Assembly (NCBI GenBank): GCA_016124235.1
Contig: WGOC01000042.1
Span: 1 to 64,000, forward strand
Direction of reading: 5' to 3'
Length of the DNA: 64,000 bases
From: a bacterium
GTDB taxonomy: Bacteria; Verrucomicrobiota; Verrucomicrobiia; Limisphaerales; RI-55
A program made the translations under genes and the position numbers. Position 1 is the stretch's first letter; the number at the start of each line of letters is the position of its first letter. The notes beneath the pieces are model-generated. The model saw nothing but the letters and a program-made list of their open reading frames with translations. It searched no databases and was not told the origin of the DNA. Positions 54,626 through 63,986 of the stretch are shown here, one piece after another.

Positions 54626-55561
54626 TCATTTGGCTGACGGGAAATGCCAGTGGGTTCCCTTGGCGGTTTCCAACGTGATGGCTTGAATCGCGGAAGTGGC
54701 GCTTTTGCGAACGTCCGGGTCGACGTCCCGAAGGGTATTCGTCAACGCCGGCAGTGCGGACCGAGCGGCGGCGCCAAATTCTTCAAGCCCCTCCGCTGCC
54801 CGTCGCCGGACGATCGAATCCTGGTTTGTCAGCGCCCGCGTCAATGCGGGAACAGATTGCTCGGCGTTCAAGGCGAGGTTGGCCAAGAGGGTGGTGCTGT
54901 TCACAACGATGGCGGGGTTGGTGTCGGTCAGGTGATCAATCAGCACGGGGACTGCCGCCGCTGCGTTGGTTCCCATGTGTTTCAAGGAATAGAGCATCGC
55001 CCAGTTTTCAAGGAGACGCGGTTCTTTGAGCAGGTTGGCGATGGTGGGAACGGCGTCCCGACCAATGTATCCCAGCGCGATCACGGCTCGTGTTGCGCTG
55101 TTCGGCTTGTTGGTCGAGCGCGCAAGTTGTTCGAGGAGCGGGATCGCTGGTGCCGCGTCGGGGCCCAGGATTTCAAACGTCCGCATCGCCGTGGACGCCG
55201 CTTCCGCGTCGTCTACCTGCAAACGATGAACGAACGACCAGTTTAACAGCCACGAGGGAAGTTTCCCGCTGTGTATGCGAAAATGCGCGCGCAACGGTGA
55301 CGGTTCGCGATCAATGGCCGAAAGCATCCACGGCAGGGCATTTGTGCCGATGCTCTTGATCGCCGCCAGCGCCCGCTCGGAGCGCGCTTCGCGCGACCCG
55401 CCACCGTTGACGGCTTCGTAGCTGTGCACCCAACGAGTGAGTGGGTAGCCTTGATAAACGGGTTCGTTTGATCGCGAACTGTAAAAGAACAAACCCACCG
55501 CAATCGCGACCACGAGAAGTGCGAACAAAATCAGGCGGGGTCGGCGAAAGCGGAAATTCAC
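54626..55561 (-). CDS. Membrane-anchored HEAT-repeat protein
   Basis: A 311-residue protein with one N-terminal signal-anchor (LILFALLVVAIAVGLFFYSS, residues 10-29) and about six HEAT-like repeats in the remainder, such as AAAVPVLIDHLTDTNPAIVV, EQSVPALTRALTNQDSIVRR and RSALPALTNTLRDVDPDVRK. The solenoid should sit outside the inner membrane as a protein-binding surface. It lies upstream of the sigma-fusion gene on the same strand, 181 bp away, across an inverted-repeat element. Whether it acts with that membrane-bound sigma factor is only suggested by position. Confidence 0.85.
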   Translation of the reverse strand: MNFRFRRPRLILFALLVVAIAVGLFFYSSRSNEPVYQGYPLTRWVHSYEAVNGGGSREARSERALAAIKSIGTNALPWMLSAIDREPSPLRAHFRIHSGKLPSWLLNWSFVHRLQVDDAEAASTAMRTFEILGPDAAPAIPLLEQLARSTNKPNSATRAVIALGYIGRDAVPTIANLLKEPRLLENWAMLYSLKHMGTNAAAAVPVLIDHLTDTNPAIVVNSTTLLANLALNAEQSVPALTRALTNQDSIVRRRAAEGLEEFGAAARSALPALTNTLRDVDPDVRKSATSAIQAITLETAKGTHWHFPSAK

Positions 55562-55766
55562 GCGGGAACGGTAGCAGTTGCGGAATGGTTGTCACGGTTG
55601 TCCTCGATGACTACAGGGTCTTATTTGTCGTCCTCGGGCTCGTAATCGATCGGATGCCCGGAATGTCGAGGACGACGGTGGGGATGAGGCCGGGAAGTTG
55701 GGCGAGAACGATTGGAAAGTTTCCCCCTCCTTGCTTTAAGCCAGCCTCCGCCACTACGCTCCGGTC

Positions 55767-56891
55767 GTGCGGTTGCTGGATCGCTATCTCCTGCGCGAGT
55801 TGTTGTTGCCTCTCATCATTGTGTTGAGTGGCTTCCTTTTGCTTTGGTTGGTCTTTGACATCGTGGGGGTGATGGACGATTTCCAGCAGAATCACCTGCT
55901 GCTGCCGGATGTCATCGAGTATTACCTGTATAAGACGCCGCGGATTATGTCCGAAGGGTTGGTGCCGGTGGCGCTCTTGATCAGCACCTTGTATGCGCTG
56001 ACTCAACACGCCCGGCACAACGAACTCACGGCCATCCGCACGGCCGGGATTAGTCTGTGGCGGGTGCTCGTGCCATACGTTTTTGTCGGCGTCCTGTTTA
56101 GTCTGGGCCTGTTCTGGTTGAATGAATTTGGCATGCCCGACGCCAACCTCCGCATGGAGGAGGTGTTAAATCGTTACCAGGCCAGTGCGGAAAACGCCAC
56201 CGGCAACGTCGTCAGGAATTTCAATTTCTACAATGAACGCGACCGACGGAAGTGGACGATCGGCGAGTTCGACCGAACGGCGGGCGCGATGACAAACGTG
56301 TTGGTGGAATGGGCGCGCAGTGGTGGCCGCGTCGAATACCTGAAAGCCGACAGTGCCCACTGGGCCGGCGACGAGTGGGTCTTTCACAAGGCGTTGACGC
56401 GGACATTTGATCCCGCGAACAAGGATCAATTTGATTTCTCACCTGCCGCCGATGAACTCGCGGTGAAGGACTTCAAGGAAACGCCGCGGGAGATCTGGAG
56501 CGAGTTCAGCATCAGCCAGCTCTCGACACGGACGGCGGCCAAACGCGCGGTCGTGGCCTTGAGCACACTGAAGAATTACTTCGATCTGCATCCGGAATTG
56601 AGCCGGGAAAAACGCGCCATCCTGATGACGCAGTTTCATGGACGGATCGCGATGCCGTGGACCTGCCTGGTGGTGATGTTGATTGCGATTCCGTTCGCGG
56701 CACCGTCGGGCCGTCGGAATGTGTTTGCCGGAGTGACGGCGGGGCTGGCCATTACGTTTGCCTTTTTTGTCCTGCAACGACTTTGTCTCGCGCTCGGGAC
56801 GGGTGGCTACATCACGCCCTGGCTGGCTGCCTGGTTGCCGAACTTGTTTTTCGCCGCGTTGGGGATATACCTCACCAGCCGTGTCCGCTGA
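55767..56891 (+). CDS. LptF/LptG family LPS export permease
   Basis: A 374-residue inner-membrane subunit of the Lpt bridge. The GTG start opens on the canonical MRLLDRYLLRELLLPLIIVL. Two N-terminal membrane helices, a periplasmic beta-jellyroll (about 120-270, NFNFYNERDRRKWTIGEFDR), and three or four C-terminal helices with the family PWTCLVVMLIAIPFAAPSGR follow. Together with LptD at 21.4 kb it supports LPS transport. LptB, LptC and a second permease are not in the window. The gene ends within the histidine kinase, overlapping its GTG by 11 bases. Confidence 0.9.
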   Translation: MRLLDRYLLRELLLPLIIVLSGFLLLWLVFDIVGVMDDFQQNHLLLPDVIEYYLYKTPRIMSEGLVPVALLISTLYALTQHARHNELTAIRTAGISLWRVLVPYVFVGVLFSLGLFWLNEFGMPDANLRMEEVLNRYQASAENATGNVVRNFNFYNERDRRKWTIGEFDRTAGAMTNVLVEWARSGGRVEYLKADSAHWAGDEWVFHKALTRTFDPANKDQFDFSPAADELAVKDFKETPREIWSEFSISQLSTRTAAKRAVVALSTLKNYFDLHPELSREKRAILMTQFHGRIAMPWTCLVVMLIAIPFAAPSGRRNVFAGVTAGLAITFAFFVLQRLCLALGTGGYITPWLAAWLPNLFFAALGIYLTSRVR

Positions 56892-58638
56892 ACCCGCCAG
56901 AAACCATCAAGCCAAGGCAAACGAACTTGCCGAATTGAAGGCGCGCTTTGCCCGGCTCGATCAGCTCCAACGGGTCAGCAACGTCATCCACTCGACGCTC
57001 GAACCGCAAAAGGCGTTTCAATTGATCGTGCGCGAAATGGTCGACGCGCTGCGGGCGATCAGCGGTTCGTTAGTGTTGATCAATCCCACCAACAACTACC
57101 TGGAAATCCTTGCTGGTGAAGGCCTGCCGGCGGATACCATCCAGCTCCGTTTGCGTTTGGGTGAAGGACTCACCGGTTGGGTGGCGCGTACCGGCAAGGC
57201 CGCGCGCATCGGCGATGTCAGCAAAGATCACCGTTATGTGTCGGTGCGGCCCGCGGTGAGGTCCGAACTCGCTGTTCCGCTGGAAGTAAACGACGAAGTT
57301 CGCGGCGTCTTGAACGTGGATTCCGATCGACCGGACGCCTTTTCAGAAGCCGACCAGCAATGGCTTGAACAACTGGCGGTGCAGGCTTCGCGCGTGGTGC
57401 AGAACACGTGGCTCTACGAGCAATTTCGGCACAAGGCGATGTTGTTTGAATCGCTGGTCAACGTCAGCCAGACGATCAGTTCAACCTTGAATCTGGATGA
57501 TGCTCTCCGTGCCATCACGGAGGAAGGTTGCGAATTGATGGGATGCAAAATCTGCGCTTTGCAACTGCTCGACGAGACGGGCGAGTGGCTTACGTTGCGG
57601 GCCTGTCACGGCGCCGGTGAGGCGTATCTGAACAAACCACCGGTGCCCGTCAGCGAAAGCTTGCTGGGCTTTGTTGTGCGGCGCTGCCGTCCGGTTCAGG
57701 TTGAGAACGTGCAGGCTTCCGGTCGCTATCAGCAGGTCGAGGTGGCGCGGGCCGAGGGCCTTGTTTCAGTGTTGGCGGTTCCCTTGCGATTTGGCAGCGA
57801 AGGCATCGGTACGCTCAGCGTTTACAAAAACGAGGCGCACACATTTTCCAACGAGGAAATCCGCATTTTGTCCGCGCTGGCCGATCTTTCCGCGATCGCG
57901 ATTGAAAAGGCGCGTTTGTACGAACGGATTGTTGACGTCGAGGAACAGCTGCGTCAGTCGGAGAAACTCAACGCGCTGGGATTGCTCGCCGCCGAGGTGG
58001 CGCACGAGATCCGCAATCCACTGACGGTAATGAAAATGTTGTTTCATTCCTTGGACCTGCAGTTTCCGAAGGCGGATCAGCGGTCGGAGGATGTCCGGAT
58101 CATCAGCGACAAGATGGAATTGCTGAATCGGATCGTGGAACAAATCCTGGATTTTGCCCGCAACGCGGAGCCCAAACCGTCGCCGGTGAACGTGAATCAG
58201 ATCATTGAGGATCTCGGTTTGCTGACCCGTCACAAGCTGACGAATCAAGGGGTGACGTTACGGCGCGATCTCGCGCTGGACTTGCCGACCGTCATGGCGG
58301 ACGCGATCCAGCTCGAACAAGTTTTTCTTAACCTGACCCTGAACGCGGTGGAGGCGATGCCTGAGGGCGGGGTGTTGCAAATTTCGACGCATCACGTCAA
58401 AGGCCGCGGGCGCGGCGGGTCCCATGTCGTGATTGATTTTGCAGATTCCGGGGTGGGCATGACGGAGGAACAACAGGCGCGGGCGTTCACGTCGTTATTG
58501 AACACGACCAAGGCCAAAGGCACCGGTCTGGGGTTGGCCCTGGTGGGGCGAATCGTGGAAACGCATCACGGCAAACTAAGTATCAAGTCGGCTCCGGGAC
58601 AGGGGACGACCATCAGCGTTCGCCTGCCGGTGAAGTGA
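56881..58638 (+). CDS. Double-GAF sensor histidine kinase
   Basis: A 585-residue soluble kinase. Two GAF domains (about 35-175 and 190-345; for example RLRLGEGLTGWVARTGKAAR and LLGFVVRRCRPVQVENVQAS) are followed by a dimerisation/phosphoacceptor domain, AAEVAHEIRNPLTVMKML with His375, and an HATPase domain (IQLEQVFLNLTLNAVEAMPE, IDFADSGVGMTEEQQARAF, GTGLGLALVGRIVETHHG). There are no membrane segments, so the signal is cytoplasmic. No response regulator is adjacent. The GTG at 56881 is chosen because the upstream part overlaps the permease and looks non-coding. Overlap suggests co-translation with the Lpt permease. Confidence 0.93.
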   Translation: MSAEPARNHQAKANELAELKARFARLDQLQRVSNVIHSTLEPQKAFQLIVREMVDALRAISGSLVLINPTNNYLEILAGEGLPADTIQLRLRLGEGLTGWVARTGKAARIGDVSKDHRYVSVRPAVRSELAVPLEVNDEVRGVLNVDSDRPDAFSEADQQWLEQLAVQASRVVQNTWLYEQFRHKAMLFESLVNVSQTISSTLNLDDALRAITEEGCELMGCKICALQLLDETGEWLTLRACHGAGEAYLNKPPVPVSESLLGFVVRRCRPVQVENVQASGRYQQVEVARAEGLVSVLAVPLRFGSEGIGTLSVYKNEAHTFSNEEIRILSALADLSAIAIEKARLYERIVDVEEQLRQSEKLNALGLLAAEVAHEIRNPLTVMKMLFHSLDLQFPKADQRSEDVRIISDKMELLNRIVEQILDFARNAEPKPSPVNVNQIIEDLGLLTRHKLTNQGVTLRRDLALDLPTVMADAIQLEQVFLNLTLNAVEAMPEGGVLQISTHHVKGRGRGGSHVVIDFADSGVGMTEEQQARAFTSLLNTTKAKGTGLGLALVGRIVETHHGKLSIKSAPGQGTTISVRLPVK

Positions 58639-58772
58639 TTCAGCTGATTCGCCGAACCCGCAAAAACAGGCGCGCAAAGGTGAATGTCCGTTTAGATAGT
58701 TCGTTTTCGCTAAATTCCACTCCTTCCTCGACCTGCCGGTGGGAGGCCCCGTAAGGTCTGCCGGTCTAATCT

Positions 58773-59903
58773 ATGTCGCCTGCCGAACAATTGCTTCGTG
58801 AGTTAATCGCCATTCCCAGCGTCAATCCTGCGTTCGTGCCTCCCGGGCACCCGCACGCGGGTGAGCAACGGCTCGCAACGTTCATTGCCGAGAGCGCTCG
58901 GAAAGGTGGTCTGGAAGTCGAAATGCAAAGCGTGATCGACGATCGCCAAAACGTCATTGCCCGGCTGACACCGCAAGGCCGCGTCACCCGTAGAATCATT
59001 TTGGCCCCGCACATGGACACCGTACCGTGTGCGGACGACAAACAACTCACGCCCGAATTCAAGGGCGGCAAGTTGTATGGCCGCGGCGCGTGCGACACCA
59101 AAGGTTCGCTCGCGGTTTTTCTGCAAACGATGCTCGATCTCGCCAAGGCGGACAAACGCCCAAAGGAGACGGAGATCGTCCTTGCGGCGATGGTTGACGA
59201 GGAAAACGCCCAGGGCGGTTCCCGTATTTTTGGAGGAACCGGCTTTCAGGCCGATCTGGCCATTGTCGGCGAACCGACCCGGTTGCGGGTCGTTACCGCG
59301 CACAAGGGCGACATCTGGCTGCGCTTGCAAACACGCGGCAAGGCGGCTCATGGCTCCCGGCCGGACCTCGGGCGGAACGCCGTGCTCGAAATGGCCAAAG
59401 TGGTGCAACTGCTGGAAACGACTTACGCCAACAAGCTGAAGGAAAAGAAGCACCCGCTGCTTGGCCATGGCACGATCAGCGTCGGCAGCATTTGGGGGGG
59501 CAATCAACCGAACATCGTGCCGGATCATTGTGAGATCACCGCCGACCGTCGCACGTTGCCCGGCGAGACGGAGAAGCGGGTGTTGCAGGAAATTCGTGAA
59601 CTCTTGAACTCTCAAAAACTCCGGGCCGACCTGCTTGATTTCAAGGGGCTGGACAGCCCGCCGTTGGAGACCAAGGAAGACAACGAAATCATCAAGGACC
59701 TGATGACCGAGGCCCGGCAGCACCGGCCCGCCGGTGTCGATTTCTTCTGTGACGCAGCCATTCTATCCCAGGCGGGAATCACCAGCGTCGTGTTTGGACC
59801 GGGTGATATTGCGCAGGCGCACACCTCGGACGAATGGATCCTCGTCCGCCAACTCAACACCGCCGGCAGCATCCTGCGCCGCTACTTCGACCGGCAGCCG
59901 TAG
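58773..59903 (+). CDS. M20 family metallopeptidase (ArgE/DapE/CPG2-like)
   Basis: A 376-residue dizinc amidohydrolase. Metal and catalytic residues are clear: His80 and Asp82 in LAPHMDTVP, Asp108 bridging in GRGACDTKGSL, Glu143-Glu144 in VDEENAQGG, then IVGEPTRLRVVTAHKG and the dimerisation domain, with the last His in IAQAHTSDEW. Relatives remove N-acyl groups from ornithine, succinyl-diaminopimelate or glutamate; which of these cannot be told. No signal peptide, so it is cytoplasmic. It starts a run of same-strand genes with a glycosyltransferase 15 bp behind it. Confidence 0.92.
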   Translation: MSPAEQLLRELIAIPSVNPAFVPPGHPHAGEQRLATFIAESARKGGLEVEMQSVIDDRQNVIARLTPQGRVTRRIILAPHMDTVPCADDKQLTPEFKGGKLYGRGACDTKGSLAVFLQTMLDLAKADKRPKETEIVLAAMVDEENAQGGSRIFGGTGFQADLAIVGEPTRLRVVTAHKGDIWLRLQTRGKAAHGSRPDLGRNAVLEMAKVVQLLETTYANKLKEKKHPLLGHGTISVGSIWGGNQPNIVPDHCEITADRRTLPGETEKRVLQEIRELLNSQKLRADLLDFKGLDSPPLETKEDNEIIKDLMTEARQHRPAGVDFFCDAAILSQAGITSVVFGPGDIAQAHTSDEWILVRQLNTAGSILRRYFDRQP

Positions 59904-59918
59904 TTTCGCGCTCCTCGA

Positions 59919-61115
59919 ATGCGCATCGCGTTTCTGACCCACGAACCCTTTTATCCGCCCAGCGGAGGAGGCTCGGCGGAAGCGGTCTATCTCGTTCAGG
60001 AGATGGTGCGACGCGGACACGAAGTGCATGTGTTTTGTCCGCAAATCGAAAACGCGACCAAAACCTCCGAACAATTTGAGATCCATTTCCATCTCTTCAC
60101 GAAATGGGAAATGGGACGCTACACCTCGTTTCGCACACCAAAGTACCTGCTCTATCCGCGCGAATTGGAAAAGATGGTGGCGACGACGGCCGAAAGCAAA
60201 CCGTTCGACCTAATCGTTTCCCAGCACACGATTGCGTCCGTCGCCGCGGCCCGACTCCGCAAGACACTCGACGTGCCGGTGGTGATGAACTTCCTCGATT
60301 TCCTCACCGGATTCATGGAGACGTGGCCGGTGTGGCTGGCGCCGCGCGTTTTGTTGAAGCGACTCAAGCAATTTGAAATCACGCTGCCGTCGCGATCGAT
60401 GGCCGACGGCGTGATGACCGTGTCCAATCCGTTGGCCGAGATCTTTGCCGGCGCCGGCTTCCCGATTCCCCGCATCTGCCCGATATATTACGGCTACGAC
60501 GCGGAGGTTTTCCCGCTCCGGTCATCCCCACCTCCGGCCGCCCGGCCGCCCGTGATCGTCATGCACGGATCATTTGATCATCATCATCTCGGGCCGGTTG
60601 CGCGGGAAGCGATGATTGAAGTCCATCGCCAACGGCCGGACGTGGTTTTCGAATTTGTCGGCAAACAAACCAAGGCACTGACCGCGCATATCAGGGCGCT
60701 GAGATCCGCCGCTCCGAATATCCGCGTGGAAGTTACTGGCTTTGTGCCTTACGACCAGGTGGCGAAGCATCTGACCAATGCGACCGTCGGCATCGTGCCG
60801 TATGAAGAATCGAGCGGAACACATTGCGCGTTTGTCGCGAAAGCGGTGGAATATCTCGGCGTTGGATTGCCGGTCGTTTCGACGCGATTGAAAAACCTGG
60901 CCACGTATTTCAAGGACGAACCACGAATGCGATTTGCGAGTTTCAGTGGTGCCAGCTTTGCCAGCCAGATTCTTGGCTGGTTGAATGATCCGGCGCTGGC
61001 GAATTCCGAAGCGGCCGCCGCGACGGCCGGCCGGGTTCGCGAAAACCTGGACTGGCGGGTGATCAGCCGGCGGGCGGTGGATTTTCTGGAGACGACTGCA
61101 AATGAGTTCCGCTGA
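59919..61115 (+). CDS. Glycosyltransferase family 4
   Basis: A 398-residue GT-B enzyme. The N-terminal lobe starts MRIAFLTHEPFYPPSGGGSA, typical for GT4 with the Gly-rich loop; the C-terminal lobe has VIVMHGSFDHHHLGPVAREA, VTGFVPYDQVAKHLTNATVG and the nucleotide-sugar Glu motif VPYEESSGTHCAFVAKAVEY. It would add a sugar to a lipid-linked glycan at the inner membrane. It overlaps the flippase gene by 14 bases, so the two and the following methyltransferase likely form a surface polysaccharide unit. Donor and acceptor are unknown. Confidence 0.92.
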   Translation: MRIAFLTHEPFYPPSGGGSAEAVYLVQEMVRRGHEVHVFCPQIENATKTSEQFEIHFHLFTKWEMGRYTSFRTPKYLLYPRELEKMVATTAESKPFDLIVSQHTIASVAAARLRKTLDVPVVMNFLDFLTGFMETWPVWLAPRVLLKRLKQFEITLPSRSMADGVMTVSNPLAEIFAGAGFPIPRICPIYYGYDAEVFPLRSSPPPAARPPVIVMHGSFDHHHLGPVAREAMIEVHRQRPDVVFEFVGKQTKALTAHIRALRSAAPNIRVEVTGFVPYDQVAKHLTNATVGIVPYEESSGTHCAFVAKAVEYLGVGLPVVSTRLKNLATYFKDEPRMRFASFSGASFASQILGWLNDPALANSEAAAATAGRVRENLDWRVISRRAVDFLETTANEFR

Positions 61116-62358
61116 ATCGAGACGGACGTTTTTCCGCCAGAGCACGTGGATGATGACGGCAACCGTTGTCAGCGGGGCGTGCATGTATTTTGTTCATCCA
61201 TTGGTGCGAATCATTCCCGATGCGGAGTACGCCACCTTCACCACAATGCTGCAGTTGTTCGTGTGGCTGAGCATTCCTGCGGTGGGACTGCAAATGGTAT
61301 TCGCTCAACTTGCAGCCGCGGCCGTAACCGAACAAAAACGTCGCGAACTAACCGGCGCCGCGCGTGCGGTGTTGATCGGGATTTCCATAATCTGGATCCT
61401 GCTGGCCGGTCTGTTGTTTTTGTTTGGGGGAAGGCTCGCCGCCGCCTGGTCGTTGAAAAGTCTTTGGTCGATCTGGCTGACTTTGATCATGGGATTCGTG
61501 GGCCTTTGCATTCCGTTGCTCAACGGCCTGCTCCAGGGGGCACAGAATTTTTTGTGGATTGGCTGGAAGGAAATCGCGAATGGACTGGGCCGTGTCGTCT
61601 TCACATATCTGATTGTCTATCATTTCAGCGCCACCGCTGTCGGTGCGCTCGCGGCTGCGCTGATGGCGTTCACGGCCTCGCTGCTTCTTCTGTTCTGGCA
61701 AAGCCGAGAGCTGGTCCTCGGTCCCTCCGCCCGATTTGACTGGAGCGACTGGAGAAAACGTCTGGTGGGTCTGAGTCTGGGATTTGGAGCGTTTCTGTTC
61801 ATGATGAGTGCCGACGCGGTGATTCTGCGGTCCCATTTTTCGGGCGAAGAGATGGCGCCCTACAACGGCGCCGGAACCCTGGCGCGGGCGATCGTTACTT
61901 TTACCGCGCCTCTGGCGGCGGTGATGTTCCCCAAAGTCGTTCACAGCCTGGTTCATTCACAGAAGACCGACGCACACAAACTGACATTTGTAGGCGCGGG
62001 AATACTCAGCGTTCTTGCCGCGTCCGCGTTGTCCCTGCTCGCGCCCCTGGCGCTGGGAATGGGAATCAGACCATCGTTCGCGAGCTTTGCCCCGCTGCTT
62101 CCGTGGTATGCCTGGGCGATGGTTCCGCTTGCACTGGCCAACGTGTTGATCAGCGATTTGATGGCCCGTTCGCGCTTTGCGGCTTCCCCCTGGCTGGCGC
62201 TGGTCGCGGCGGGGTACGGCATCACGCTTTGGTGCTATCATCCGTCGTTCAAACAGGTGATCCTGATACTGGGCGGCTTCAATCTTCTGCTCATGCTGGT
62301 GGCGGGAGCATTCGTCTGGGCGCGCCGATCAGGGAAGTCGGTAAAATCAACCCATTGA
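61102..62358 (+). CDS. Wzx-like flippase (MOP superfamily)
   Basis: A 418-residue membrane protein with about twelve hydrophobic helices, of the polysaccharide-flippase type (MOP superfamily). Typical features are the charged N-terminus with FFRQSTWMMTATVVSGACMY, the loop DAEYATFTTMLQLFVWLSIP, and the central MMSADAVILRSHFSGEEMAP with the buried Asp. It would turn lipid-linked oligosaccharides across the inner membrane. The ATG lies within the end of the glycosyltransferase gene, which points to coupled translation. No polymerase or ligase gene is visible nearby. Confidence 0.85.
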   Translation: MSSAESRRTFFRQSTWMMTATVVSGACMYFVHPLVRIIPDAEYATFTTMLQLFVWLSIPAVGLQMVFAQLAAAAVTEQKRRELTGAARAVLIGISIIWILLAGLLFLFGGRLAAAWSLKSLWSIWLTLIMGFVGLCIPLLNGLLQGAQNFLWIGWKEIANGLGRVVFTYLIVYHFSATAVGALAAALMAFTASLLLLFWQSRELVLGPSARFDWSDWRKRLVGLSLGFGAFLFMMSADAVILRSHFSGEEMAPYNGAGTLARAIVTFTAPLAAVMFPKVVHSLVHSQKTDAHKLTFVGAGILSVLAASALSLLAPLALGMGIRPSFASFAPLLPWYAWAMVPLALANVLISDLMARSRFAASPWLALVAAGYGITLWCYHPSFKQVILILGGFNLLLMLVAGAFVWARRSGKSVKSTH

Positions 62359-62389
62359 GCTTCGCTCCGGCGTCGGGCAGACTCGATTC

Positions 62390-63073
62390 ATGCAATCAGA
62401 CACACAGGATCAATCGGCGGCCCGGCATTTCTACGATCGCATCAGTCATGCGTACGATTTGCTCGCGGACGCGGACGAACACGAAGCGCGCGAACGAAGT
62501 TTGAAATTGCTGGCTGCGAAACCCGGCGAAGCGGTTCTCGAAATCGGATTCGGCACGGGTCATTCCCTGGTCGCGCTGGCCAGGGCAGTTGGTTCGACCG
62601 GCAACGTCTGCGGAGTCGATATTTCCGAGGGAATGCGCAAAGTCGCCGAGGAACGTTTGCAGAAGGAAGGGACGAGCCCGACGATTGATCTGCGGGTGGC
62701 CGCGGTGCCGCCGTTGCCCTGGCCGGATGCAAGTTTCGATGCCGTGACCTTGTCGTTTACGCTCGAGCTCTTTCCGCCGGGAGACATTCCACGCGTGCTG
62801 AGCGAGATCAAACGCGTTCTGAAATCGGGCGGGCGATTGTCTCTTGCCAGCATGGCGAAAGTGGCAACCGGCGAGAGTGAAAGCATGCTCGAGCGGACGT
62901 ATCAATGGATGCACCAACACTTCCCGCACATCGTCGATTGTCGGCCAATCGATGCGGTGTCCTTGCTGCGCAACAATGGATTTGAAATCAAAGCCGAAGA
63001 ACGGATGACAATCTGGACGATGCCGGTGACGGTGGTGTTGGCGGCGCCGGAAAAAATGACGCCGGACAGTTGA
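62390..63073 (+). CDS. Class I SAM-dependent methyltransferase (UbiE-like)
   Basis: A 227-residue Rossmann-fold methyltransferase. Motif I is VLEIGFGTGHSLVALA, followed by GNVCGVDISEGMRKVAEERL, PWPDASFDAVTLSFTLELFP and the UbiE-like IPRVLSEIKRVLKSGGRLSL. UbiE itself acts on quinone precursors, but this lies 31 bp after a flippase and may act on a sugar or lipid in that unit. No signal peptide or membrane segment. The substrate cannot be told. Confidence 0.9.
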   Translation: MQSDTQDQSAARHFYDRISHAYDLLADADEHEARERSLKLLAAKPGEAVLEIGFGTGHSLVALARAVGSTGNVCGVDISEGMRKVAEERLQKEGTSPTIDLRVAAVPPLPWPDASFDAVTLSFTLELFPPGDIPRVLSEIKRVLKSGGRLSLASMAKVATGESESMLERTYQWMHQHFPHIVDCRPIDAVSLLRNNGFEIKAEERMTIWTMPVTVVLAAPEKMTPDS

Positions 63074-63081
63074 GTTCGTCA

Positions 63082-63921
63082 TCAGGGATTACTGGAGTGC
63101 TCCCAAAGCCACGTCCAATCGGCGGCTAATGCATCGTTATTTTGATACTCCGTCTTGCCGGGAGTATAATAGTCTCCCTCCTTCCAGCGTTGCTTTTGCC
63201 AGTGACCGTCGGCGAACATCAGATTGCCGCGTTTGTTGTGTCGCCGATGATCTGGGATGGAGTAACCGCCAATACTTCGGAGCGAGTAAGGTGGTTTGCC
63301 AACGCCGAACAAGCCGTCATTTAGTGTAACTTCATCTTCTTCGAGGAACGTGAATATCTGACTCGGATTCCTTATTTGATCAATGGTTTTGAAGACCCGA
63401 CGCTCGTCTACGGTCGGCGCGATCGAATTCATGAAAATGTCCAAACTGTAGCTCCGGACTCGATTTGCGAATCCGTTGCCCACGGGAAAACGCACTTGAT
63501 CGACGGGACATCGAAATACCGTCGCATTGGGAACGTACGGGCCGAGCATGCCGCCGTAAAGATAGGTAGGATCAACCAGGAGGCGGACGTCAAAGTTATC
63601 CAGAGTCTGCGGTCTGAAGTCGAGGAAGCCTCCAACCCAGGAAGGATTGCTTCCGACCTTGCCAGAAGTAGGTCCCTGCCCGTTGGGAACGAGTCGACCG
63701 TTGTTGTTGTCAGCGTAAAGCTGCCAGCCGATGTGGATTTGGCGGAGGTTGTTCATGCATTGTACCTCGCGGGCGGACGCCTTCGCGCGCGAAAGTACCG
63801 GCAAGAGCACCGCCGCCAGCACCCCAATGATGGCAATGACGACGAGCAGTTCGAGTAAGGTGAATCCCCGATCGGAATACGGCTGCCGGTCGGCCACTTT
63901 AGCGTAGAGGCGCGTTTCCAT
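63082..63921 (-). CDS. Type II pseudopilin-like protein (prepilin-type methylation motif)
   Basis: A 279-residue protein. A short basic leader ends in the prepilin peptidase site DRGFTLLELLVVIAIIGVL, with Glu5 of the mature chain, followed by the hydrophobic helix. The C-terminal part shows the H-x9-DG-like block HNKRGNLMFADGHW. Long families of this type, often secreted in large numbers by Verrucomicrobiota and Planctomycetota, have no settled function. The ATG at 63921 is preferred over one five codons earlier. It converges on the methyltransferase with eight bases between them. Confidence 0.9.
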   Translation of the reverse strand: METRLYAKVADRQPYSDRGFTLLELLVVIAIIGVLAAVLLPVLSRAKASAREVQCMNNLRQIHIGWQLYADNNNGRLVPNGQGPTSGKVGSNPSWVGGFLDFRPQTLDNFDVRLLVDPTYLYGGMLGPYVPNATVFRCPVDQVRFPVGNGFANRVRSYSLDIFMNSIAPTVDERRVFKTIDQIRNPSQIFTFLEEDEVTLNDGLFGVGKPPYSLRSIGGYSIPDHRRHNKRGNLMFADGHWQKQRWKEGDYYTPGKTEYQNNDALAADWTWLWEHSSNP

Positions 63922-63966
63922 GATGAACTCCTCCATTATGCATACTCCCGAATGGGAAGGCAGTCA

Positions 63967-63986
63967 CTGTGCGTTTCACCGCACAG
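63967..63986. promoter_or_regulatory. Hairpin upstream of the pseudopilin-like gene
   Basis: CTGTGCG / CGCACAG is a perfect 7-bp stem with a 6-nt loop, about 45 bp before the start codon. There is no T-run in the gene's direction within the window, so it may be a leader hairpin or an operator; its role is not clear. Confidence 0.3.
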
